From an uncultured Lactobacillaceae bacterium (GTDB lineage: Bacteria; Bacillota; Bacilli; Lactobacillales; Lactobacillaceae): a stretch of 64,000 bases of DNA. The stretch lies in assembly GCA_945285405.1 (NCBI GenBank), contig CALYQJ010000006.1, positions 25,504-89,503 of the forward strand. Direction: 5' to 3'. A program made the position numbers and the translations under genes. The notes beneath the pieces are model-generated. The model did no database searches. It had not been told where the DNA came from and worked only from the letters and a program-made list of their open reading frames with translations. Shown piece by piece: positions 57,089 to 64,000 of the stretch (the stretch's first letter is position 1; each line of letters opens with the position of its first letter).

Positions 57089-57931
57089 ATGAAACGAAAT
57101 CGAAATTTTTTAACTTTTATTGCAATTTTATTTGTTTTAATTTTTTTCGTCTCTTGTAGTGAAAAAAATAAAGGTAATAATTCATCTTCAGCAAAAAAAG
57201 AAGAAACTGTAAAAATTGGTATTATTGGATCTGACCAAAGAATTTGGGATTTTATTCGGCCTGAATTAAAGAAAAAAGGTATTGATCTTAAAATTGTTCA
57301 GTTTACTAGTTATGATCAACCTAATCAGGCATTAGCAAGTGGTGATATTGATCTTAATTCGTATCAACACGTTTATTATCTAAATAATTGGAATAAAGCT
57401 CATCATACAGATTTGGTACCAATTGGAAATACAGTTTTAGCTCCCTTAATGATTTTTTCTAAAAAGATTAAAAACATTAAGCAGCTTAAATCTGGTGATG
57501 AAATCGCAATTCCTAATGATCCAACTAATCAAGCCCGTGCTTTACAACTTTTAGAAGATGCCAAAATAATATCTCTTAAAGAAAAATCTAAATTGCCCAC
57601 ACCAAATGACATCGTAAAAAATCCTAAAAAAGTTAAAATTACCCCCCTTGATGCCTCACAAACTGCACGCTCATTAAACGATGTCACTATTTCGATAATT
57701 AACAATGGGGTGGCCTTAGATGCAAAATTATCGCCAAAGGAAGCAATTTATACTGAAAAAGTAACCAAAAAATCTAAACTGTGGGTGAATATTATTGCTG
57801 TTCAAAAGAAAAATAAGGATAAAAAAGTTTACCGAGAAATTGTTAAAGCTTATCAAACTAATCGTGTTGCAAAAAAAATTAAAGAAGTTTATCAGGGTTC
57901 TACTATTCCAATTTGGAACCATAAGTTTTAG
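57089..57931 (+). CDS. metQ: Methionine ABC transporter substrate-binding lipoprotein
   Basis: A 280-residue NlpA/MetQ lipoprotein. The signal peptide ends in lipobox FVSC with lipidated Cys23. The binding domain has VKIGIIGSDQRIWDF, the motif LASGDIDLNSYQHVYYL and IPNDPTNQARALQLL, all typical of MetQ. The first gene of a T-box-controlled operon metQ-metN-metI. TGGAGG precedes ATG. The T-box specifier ATG supports methionine as ligand. Confidence 0.94.
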   Translation: MKRNRNFLTFIAILFVLIFFVSCSEKNKGNNSSSAKKEETVKIGIIGSDQRIWDFIRPELKKKGIDLKIVQFTSYDQPNQALASGDIDLNSYQHVYYLNNWNKAHHTDLVPIGNTVLAPLMIFSKKIKNIKQLKSGDEIAIPNDPTNQARALQLLEDAKIISLKEKSKLPTPNDIVKNPKKVKITPLDASQTARSLNDVTISIINNGVALDAKLSPKEAIYTEKVTKKSKLWVNIIAVQKKNKDKKVYREIVKAYQTNRVAKKIKEVYQGSTIPIWNHKF

Positions 57932-57942
57932 AGGTGAAAAAT

Positions 57943-59019
57943 TTGACCATTCCATTAGTTGAATTAAAAAATGTTGATGTTAAATTTAAAAGTAATCATA
58001 AAGTTATTCATGCAATAGATCACGTTAATCTAACAGTTAATCGACAAGATATTTTTGGTATCATCGGATATTCAGGTGCCGGTAAAAGTACTTTAGTACG
58101 CTTAATTAATTTACTACAAAAGCCTGATCAAGGTGAAGTAATTGTTAATGAACAAAATTTATTAGAATTAAATTCAAAGCAACTTCGAAAGAGCAGAAAA
58201 AAAATTGGAATGATTTTTCAACATTTTAATTTGATGAATGCTAGGACAATTTTTAATAATGTAGCCTTTGCATTAAAAGGCACCAAGCTTTCTAAAGAAC
58301 AAAAAAAGCAAAGGGTCTATGAACTTTTAAATTTAGTTGGACTGAGTGACAAGGCACAAGCTTATCCAAGTCAATTATCAGGAGGACAAAAACAAAGAGT
58401 CGGAATTGCGAGAGCTTTGGCAAATAAACCGAATTTATTAATTTCTGATGAAGCAACAAGTGCTTTAGATCCAAAAACCACGGAGTCAATTTTAAATTTA
58501 TTAAAAGATTTAAATAAAAAATTAGGTCTCACTATTATATTAATCACCCATCAAATGGAGGCTATTAAACAAATTTGCCGACATGTTGCAGTAATGGAAC
58601 AAGGTAAAATTATTGAAACTGGATCTATTTATCAAATTTTTACTAATCCTCGTCAACAATTAACTAAAGATTTTATTAACACAACTACACACTTAAAAGA
58701 AAGCATTAATGTTATATTACGGCAAGAGCAAATATCATATTTAACTCAAGAAGATTTAACTCAAGAAGAAAAAATGTTTCATTTATTTTATTTTGGTGAA
58801 ACTACGGACCTACCTTTAATTTCTACACTTTATCAAAAATTTGAAGTTAGTGCCAATATTCTTTATGGTAATATTGAAATGCTTCAAGGAAAACCAATTG
58901 GAAATCTGATAGTTATTTTATCCGGTAAACCGAATATGCTTGAACAAGCTTTATCCTTTTTAAAAGAAGCTCAAGTAAAGGTTGAAGAAATTGATTTAAA
59001 TTTAATAGGGGGAAAATAA
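57943..59019 (+). CDS. metN: Methionine ABC transporter ATP-binding protein
   Basis: A 358-residue ATPase. Walker A GYSGAGKST, signature LSGGQKQRVGIARAL and Walker B LLISDEATSALD are clear, and a C-terminal NIL domain (about 270-350) gives methionine feedback inhibition in the family. The likely start is TTG at 57943, because GAGGTG (57931-57936), overlapping the metQ stop, is then correctly spaced; a GTG at 57934 lies inside that ribosome binding site. metI follows after four bases. Confidence 0.93.
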   Translation: MTIPLVELKNVDVKFKSNHKVIHAIDHVNLTVNRQDIFGIIGYSGAGKSTLVRLINLLQKPDQGEVIVNEQNLLELNSKQLRKSRKKIGMIFQHFNLMNARTIFNNVAFALKGTKLSKEQKKQRVYELLNLVGLSDKAQAYPSQLSGGQKQRVGIARALANKPNLLISDEATSALDPKTTESILNLLKDLNKKLGLTIILITHQMEAIKQICRHVAVMEQGKIIETGSIYQIFTNPRQQLTKDFINTTTHLKESINVILRQEQISYLTQEDLTQEEKMFHLFYFGETTDLPLISTLYQKFEVSANILYGNIEMLQGKPIGNLIVILSGKPNMLEQALSFLKEAQVKVEEIDLNLIGGK

Positions 59020-59023
59020 TATT

Positions 59024-59710
59024 ATGGACCTAATTGCTAAATATTTTCCAAATGTTATTGTTAATTGGCAAGGAGACTACGGTTTTGTTGGAGCAATTAA
59101 ACAAACTCTTTACATGACATTTTTTAGCGCTATTATTGCAGGAATTCTTGGACTAGGTATAGGTATATTGTTGTTAATAACCGATAAAAATGGTTTAACC
59201 CCTCATCCAATAATTTATAGTGTTTTAGATAAAATTGTGAATATTCTTCGTTCAATTCCTTTTATTATTATGTTAGCATTATTAGCTTCATTTACTCGTT
59301 TAATTGTTCACACTACAATAGGACCCACTGCTGCATTAATTCCTTTAATTGCTTCAGCAATGCCATTTTATGCTAGACAAGTTCAAAATGCTTTAGTTCA
59401 AGTAGATCCCGGTGTTATTGAAGCTGCTCAATCGATGGGTGAATCCAATTTAAGTATTATTTTCAATGTTTACTTAGTTGAAGGGTTACCTGAACTAGTA
59501 CGTGCTAGTGTAATGACCATAATTAGTTTAATTGGTTTAACTGCAATGGCAGGTGCAGTAGGAGCTGGTGGATTAGGTAGTTTAGCTGTTAACATTGGAT
59601 TTCAACGTTTTGAGAACGATGTAACTATTGTTGCAACTATCTTTATTTTAATTTTAGTCTTTTTGATTCAATTTATTGGCGACGTTTTAGTAAAACATTT
59701 AACTCATTAA
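59024..59710 (+). CDS. metI: Methionine ABC transporter permease
   Basis: A 228-residue permease with five or six membrane segments. The coupling motif is EAAQSMGESNLSIIFNVYL near 129-147, and GLTAMAGAVGAGGLGSLAVN near 175-195 is typical of MetI. GGGGGAAAA in the end of metN acts as ribosome binding site. It completes a full metQNI importer. Confidence 0.95.
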   Translation: MDLIAKYFPNVIVNWQGDYGFVGAIKQTLYMTFFSAIIAGILGLGIGILLLITDKNGLTPHPIIYSVLDKIVNILRSIPFIIMLALLASFTRLIVHTTIGPTAALIPLIASAMPFYARQVQNALVQVDPGVIEAAQSMGESNLSIIFNVYLVEGLPELVRASVMTIISLIGLTAMAGAVGAGGLGSLAVNIGFQRFENDVTIVATIFILILVFLIQFIGDVLVKHLTH

Positions 59711-59758
59711 TGTTTTGTTTGCTTTAAAGATTTTTTCAACTAAAATAAGAGTTATATT

Positions 59759-60700
59759 ATGGAAAATAGAAATTTCAAAAAATTTGAGCAATTATATAAA
59801 GAGCTTAATTTTACTAAAATATCTGAAATCACAGATTTATTAAGAGATCTTAATAATAATAATTATAATTCTATCATTTCACGCTATCATATTGATAATA
59901 TTAGTTTAAAATCTCAGCAACTTCTAATAGAAGCAATCACTATTAATGTTTTAGTCAGGAATGATCAAGACTTTAATCATCGTTTAACACCACAAATAAT
60001 TGGTTTAATTTATTCAGAAATTATTACATCTATTAATTCTAAATCTACAATTAATATAGTTGATTTAGGTTCCGGAACTGGTAATCTTATTTTTTCAATA
60101 TTGGATAATTTTAAAGATATAACTTTTAATACAACAATAATCGATAATAACGAAGAAATGATTAAGTTTTCCCAACAATATCGAAAACTTTTTCATTTTC
60201 AAAATAATTTAAAATTTATGTTTGATGACGTAATATCATACCAACCCTTGGAAAAAATAGATTTTGTTATTAGTGATATGCCAGTTGGATATTATCCGCA
60301 AAATAAGAATATTTTAAATTATCAAGTAAAAATTTCTGATGATTTAACGTATGTTCAAAACCTTTTTATAGAAAAAAGTTTAAGAATTTTAAAACATAAT
60401 AGTTTTGCAATTTTAACTGTTCCTCAAAATATTTTCACAAGTAAACAAAGTAGTGTATTATTAAAGGTAGTTAAAGAAAGCGCTTATATCCAAGGGATCA
60501 TAGGCTTACCCCTAAACAGTTTTACTGATAAAAAGTTTAGGAAATATATCATTATTTTACAAAAGAAAGGTGACTGTGCTCATCAAATGACTCCGGTTTT
60601 ACTATATAATTTAGAAAATCTTGATGATATTCAAAGCTACCGAAAACTTCTTATTACTTTGCAAGCTTGGGGTGAAGAAATTAAAAAAAGGGGAAATTAA
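59759..60700 (+). CDS. ytxK: Class I SAM-dependent methyltransferase, YtxK-like
   Basis: A 313-residue N6-adenine-type methyltransferase fold. The SAM motif I is NIVDLGSGTGNL near 99-110, and the catalytic motif IV is DMPVGYYP near 179-186, in the place of NPPY. A helical N-terminal domain (about 1-80) precedes it. Members sit next to ackA in Bacillus and lactobacilli, often after comG. The target is unknown; no restriction gene is nearby, so it is not a restriction-modification enzyme by context. ackA follows after two bases. Confidence 0.88.
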   Translation: MENRNFKKFEQLYKELNFTKISEITDLLRDLNNNNYNSIISRYHIDNISLKSQQLLIEAITINVLVRNDQDFNHRLTPQIIGLIYSEIITSINSKSTINIVDLGSGTGNLIFSILDNFKDITFNTTIIDNNEEMIKFSQQYRKLFHFQNNLKFMFDDVISYQPLEKIDFVISDMPVGYYPQNKNILNYQVKISDDLTYVQNLFIEKSLRILKHNSFAILTVPQNIFTSKQSSVLLKVVKESAYIQGIIGLPLNSFTDKKFRKYIIILQKKGDCAHQMTPVLLYNLENLDDIQSYRKLLITLQAWGEEIKKRGN

Positions 60701-60702
60701 AT

Positions 60703-61905
60703 ATGGTCAAAATTTTTGCAATTAATTGTGGTAGTTCTACTTTGAAATTTAAATTATTTGAAATGCCAGAAGCTAAAATAATTGCTTCGGGTATGGTTGA
60801 CCGTTTAGGGCTTAATGGTTCCGTTTTTAAAATTCAAAATGAAAAAGGTGAAGTAAAAGAGATTAAAAAAAATATTTCAAACCATAAATCAGCTGTTCAG
60901 CTTTTAATGAAGGAACTGATTAATTTTAAAATATTAAAAAATCTAAATGAGCTTGGTGCTGTTGGACATCGAGTTGTGGCGGGCGGAGAAAACTACCAAA
61001 AGTCAACATTAATTGATAAACACGTGATTAATAATATTAAATATCTTTCAATCTATGCTCCTTTACACAATTATAGCGAAGCTAGGGGAATGGAAGCCTT
61101 TGCAGAAGCTAATTCAAAATTACCACAAGTTGCAGTATTTGATACATCTTTATATTCTAAAATGCCTGAAGTCAACTATCTTTATAGTATTCCAATGAAA
61201 TATTATCGAATTTATGGAGCACGAAAATACGGTGCTCATGGTACTAGCCATCGTTATATTATTCATCGAGTAGCTAAAATATTAAATCAAAAGTTAGAGG
61301 ATTTGAACATTATTTCTTTACATTTAGGAAGCGGAGCTTCGATTACTGCAACAATGCATGGAAAAGTAATTGATACTTCAATGGGTTTTACTCCAGTTGC
61401 CGGCATTACGATGTCTACTCGGTCAGGAGATATTGATCCATCATTAATTTTATTTTTAATGACCCAATTAAAAATTACGGATCCTGATGATATGGCTAAT
61501 ATTTTAAATACAAAATCTGGCCTTTTAGGAATCTCAGAATTATCACCGGATATGCGTGACCTTGAAAAAGTACAACAAAATAATCATCAAGCAAAATTAG
61601 CAATTGATATTTTTGTAAATCGAATTGTTAAATATATTGGATCTTATGTGGCAGAGATGGGGTCAGTTGATGTAATCACTTTTTCAGCTGGAATTGGTGA
61701 AAATGATATTAATTTACGACAAAAAATTATTAATAAATTATCATTTATTAATGCGGAAATTGATCCTGAAAAAAATAATGTTAAAGCTGAAGAACGTGAT
61801 ATTACGGGATCTAAGTCTAAGGTAAAAATACTTTTGATTCCCACTGATGAAGAATTAATGATTGCAAAAGATGCCTATAATATTGGCTATTTAAGGCAAG
61901 AATAA
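60703..61905 (+). CDS. ackA: Acetate kinase
   Basis: A 400-residue enzyme interconverting acetyl-phosphate plus ADP with acetate plus ATP. The N-terminal INCGSSTLKFKL and the motifs VFDTSLYSKMP, GAHGTSHRYI, HLGSGASITA and FSAGIGEND are those of the family. AAAGGGGAAATT precedes ATG. It follows ytxK directly, the usual arrangement. Confidence 0.97.
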   Translation: MVKIFAINCGSSTLKFKLFEMPEAKIIASGMVDRLGLNGSVFKIQNEKGEVKEIKKNISNHKSAVQLLMKELINFKILKNLNELGAVGHRVVAGGENYQKSTLIDKHVINNIKYLSIYAPLHNYSEARGMEAFAEANSKLPQVAVFDTSLYSKMPEVNYLYSIPMKYYRIYGARKYGAHGTSHRYIIHRVAKILNQKLEDLNIISLHLGSGASITATMHGKVIDTSMGFTPVAGITMSTRSGDIDPSLILFLMTQLKITDPDDMANILNTKSGLLGISELSPDMRDLEKVQQNNHQAKLAIDIFVNRIVKYIGSYVAEMGSVDVITFSAGIGENDINLRQKIINKLSFINAEIDPEKNNVKAEERDITGSKSKVKILLIPTDEELMIAKDAYNIGYLRQE

Positions 61906-61935
61906 TTTAAATTTTTGAAAAGAGGAAGTACTAAA

Positions 61936-63246
61936 TTGGTGGATATAGCGAATCCAATCAAAGAAATTCCAGTAATTAACGATTTAAAGAATAAAAAGGA
62001 AGTCCTTTGGATTAATCCAGATTATCAAAAAAAGGCGCAACTTCCATTACGACAAGCTGACATATTTGATGCTGAAGCTCGTTTTGAAAGATTTGCCCCT
62101 TATTTTATGACAGCATTTCCTGAAACAATTTCGACTGAGGGCATTCTAGAATCACCTTTAACTTCGATTGATCAAATGAAAAAAGCCATCACAAATTATG
62201 ATGACTACGATCTAACTGGTAATTTATTCTTAAAAGAAGATAATCAGTTACCAATTTCAGGTTCGATCAAATCGCGAGGTGGAATTTATGAAGTATTAAA
62301 AATAGCTGAGACAATTGCAATTAAATCAGGTAAGTTAGCTTATTTAGATAATTACGAAATTTTATATAATTCAGAATTTCGAAAACTATTTAGCCATTAT
62401 GGAATTTCAGTGGGCTCAACTGGAAATTTAGGATTGAGTATCGGAATTGTGGCCGCTAAATTAGGTTTTAAAGTAACCGTACACATGTCGCAGGAAGCCA
62501 AATCTTGGAAAAAACAACTTCTGAAAGAAAAAGGTGTTGAAGTCATTGAATATTCAGGGAACTTTACTACGGCGATTGACGAGGGGAGAAAAAAAGCCAC
62601 CCTCGATCCTAAAATGTATTTCATTGACGATGAAGGAAGTTATGATTTATTTTTAGGTTACGCTACGGCTGCAATTCGGCTCCAAAAACAATTAAAAGAT
62701 CAAAAAATTGTGGTTGATCAAGATCATCCTTTATTTGTCTACTTACCAGCTGGAGTAGGGGGATCTCCTAGCGGTGTAACCTTTGGCTTAAAATCACTGT
62801 TTGGTTCAAATGTACATACGATTTTTGCGGAACCAACTCATATTCCTTCCGTGCTATTAGGAATGGCTACAGGATTAAATGATAAGATTTCAGTCTATGA
62901 CTTGGGGTTAGATGGCAAAACAGAAGCTGATGGCTTAGCCGTTGGCCGCCCATCAAGAATTGCGGGAAAAATGATGAAAACTCTTTTATTAGGTATTAGC
63001 ACTTTTAGTGATAATCGAATTTTAGCCTACACAACTCAACTAAAAGACACTGAAGGAATTAAGCTAGAACCTTCGGCAACTGCCGGTTTTGCAGCTTTGC
63101 ATCAAAGTCAATCATATTTAAAGCAACATTATCCAATGAAAAATGCTACCCATATTGTTTGGGCCACAGGAGGAATGCTAGTACCAAATACTGAATATAG
63201 GGAAGTTTATCAACGTGGGAAAGCAGTTATTCAAAATGGCAGCTAA
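61936..63246 (+). CDS. dsdA: D-serine ammonia-lyase
   Basis: A 436-residue PLP enzyme that converts D-serine to pyruvate and ammonia. The PLP-binding lysine is in GSIKSRGGIYEVLK, the glycine-rich phosphate loop is VGGSPSGVTFG, and STGNLGLSIGI contacts substrate. The likely start is TTG at 61936 with AGAGGAAG seven bases upstream; an earlier in-frame TTG at 61915 lies before that site. No dsdX transporter or dsdC regulator is adjacent. It may serve D-serine detoxification. It ends at a weak terminator. Confidence 0.9.
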   Translation: MVDIANPIKEIPVINDLKNKKEVLWINPDYQKKAQLPLRQADIFDAEARFERFAPYFMTAFPETISTEGILESPLTSIDQMKKAITNYDDYDLTGNLFLKEDNQLPISGSIKSRGGIYEVLKIAETIAIKSGKLAYLDNYEILYNSEFRKLFSHYGISVGSTGNLGLSIGIVAAKLGFKVTVHMSQEAKSWKKQLLKEKGVEVIEYSGNFTTAIDEGRKKATLDPKMYFIDDEGSYDLFLGYATAAIRLQKQLKDQKIVVDQDHPLFVYLPAGVGGSPSGVTFGLKSLFGSNVHTIFAEPTHIPSVLLGMATGLNDKISVYDLGLDGKTEADGLAVGRPSRIAGKMMKTLLLGISTFSDNRILAYTTQLKDTEGIKLEPSATAGFAALHQSQSYLKQHYPMKNATHIVWATGGMLVPNTEYREVYQRGKAVIQNGS

Positions 63247-63253
63247 TTAGAAT

Positions 63254-63293
63254 AACAAAAAACAATGTTGCCCAAAAGAACATTTTTTTGTTT
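63254..63293 (+). terminator. Probable terminator after dsdA
   Basis: A stem of AACAAAAAA and ATGTT, with a two-base bulge, pairs with AACAT and TTTTTTGTT across a nine-base loop. The T run is inside the stem, so strength is uncertain. Confidence 0.5.
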
Positions 63294-64000
63294 TATTACT
63301 TGATTTAGTTATTTTTTGTATTTTCTAAGTTTCTTTAAACGCAGTAATAGTGGCTGAAAGTATTAGAGCAATAAAGATAGGCTCCTATAAAGATTCTTCG
63401 GCTTTTTTAAGTGTGGTGTTTTGGTGATTTTTATCTTTCTTTTTCTTAAGGAAATTTTAGATTCTAAAAATTGGGGAATTAAGACTAAAATTGCCCATTA
63501 AATTAAAAACCTATAGAAGAATATCGGTTTTCACTTCTAAGACATTAAAAATATTTAAATAATCTTATTAAAATTGATTACCGTCAACAAAAAGTCAGCT
63601 CAATTAGCTAAATTAAAAGAACAACATAGATCATTAAATATAATAGTCCAAAATTGAAATGCTTTTTTTAAAATATTAATATCCAAAAATATTTGTCTGG
63701 TAAAAAGTTCGCAATGACCATTTATCATAAATTTGACATAATAAACAGCGACATTGAACTTCATTGGTATTAAAAATACTTGATGTTAATACCAATGAAG
63801 TTCAATGTCGCTAAAACCACGCATATCGGAGATTATAAACAAACAATAGAAGTAATAACCATTATAATACATTGCATATATAATACATTGAGTTGAAATT
63901 TCATCATTATCATGTTACCAGATCCAGCCGTTCATATATTCCACTTATTTTCCTGTTTAAAGATCTAATATGCTGGTATGCTACAAAAAATGACTTACCA
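63294..64000. other. Gene-poor right end with palindrome and short repeats
   Basis: No gene is supported. One short frame at about 63573-63656 (beginning LITVNKKSAQLAKLKEQHRS) could be a fragment but has no ribosome binding site or family. A perfect 27-bp inverted repeat lies at 63747-63812. The 12-mer TATAATACATTG occurs at 63863-63874 and 63879-63890. The region may be decayed accessory DNA or the upstream flank of a gene beyond the window. Confidence 0.5.
63747..63812. repeat. 27-bp perfect inverted repeat
   Basis: The arms 63747-63773 and 63786-63812 are exact reverse complements over 27 bases with a 12-base loop. The arm starts AGCGACATTGAACTTC. It is not followed by a T run on either strand, so it is not a standard terminator. 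No other copy is seen in the window. Possible roles are a large operator, a mobile-element remnant, or an RNA hairpin. Confidence 0.9.

Noticed and set aside
59759..60700. Restriction-modification methyltransferase
   Set aside because: No restriction or specificity gene adjoins it; family and the ackA neighbour point to YtxK.

Overview
The window is one stretch of a strongly AT-rich low-GC Firmicutes chromosome, almost certainly a Lactobacillaceae bacterium (order Lactobacillales). The evidence is gene content and order: yhaO-yhaN, prsA/hit/ecsAB, trmB-ytpP-ytpR-murC, polA-mutM-coaE-nrdR-dnaB-dnaI-thrS, leuS-flippase-yebC-comGABCDEFG and ytxK-ackA are backbone blocks of lactobacilli. DUF3737, an H2O-forming-type NADH oxidase, a T-box leader and a large PTS content fit the same group. 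The genus cannot be fixed from this sequence alone. No phage, intact insertion sequence or CRISPR array was seen.

Layout. (1) 1-9700 is a carbohydrate and redox region. It holds a GlvC-like alpha-glucoside PTS EIICB with a PHP-family phosphatase, a convergent RpiR regulator, a GH1 6-phospho-beta-glucosidase, stand-alone lactose/cellobiose-family EIIB and EIIA, an SDR dehydrogenase, NADH oxidase and a membrane-anchored alpha/beta hydrolase. (2) 8842-15449 is envelope: hydrolase, DUF3737 protein and YfhO-type membrane protein on the minus strand, facing a class B penicillin-binding protein on the plus strand. (3) 15450-21835 is a 650-base gene-poor stretch, then rpmG and tRNA-Ser on minus, tRNA-Leu, nnrD, an atypical tRNA-Gly, argS, argR and a class A PBP. 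(4) 21876-27827 holds the SbcD/Rad50-like pair yhaO-yhaN, then prsA, a small membrane-anchored protein and hit on minus. (5) 27850-44378 is housekeeping: ecsAB, tRNA modification, murC, DNA replication and repair, thrS, metK. (6) 44494-51791 holds a seven-LysM glucosaminidase, leuS, a MurJ-type flippase and yebC. (7) 51870-55564 is a complete seven-gene comG operon for the DNA-uptake pseudopilus. (8) 55557-63246 holds an M20 deacylase, a methionine T-box controlling metQ-metN-metI, ytxK, ackA and dsdA. The last 750 bases have no convincing gene but contain a perfect 27-bp inverted repeat.

Observations most worth following: the glv-like PTS locus has no GH4 glucosidase and carries a PHP phosphatase in its place; that operon abuts its likely regulator gene tail-to-tail with zero spacing, and the nearest plus-strand terminator lies beyond the regulator's start codon, so read-through would be antisense to the whole regulator; comGA appears to start at ATT; tRNA-Gly(CCC) has lost T55 and carries a C-A pair in the anticodon stem; MutM has Asp in place of a zinc-finger Cys; and an isolated 27-bp perfect palindrome sits near the right edge. 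I did not find a clear new defence or mobile system.
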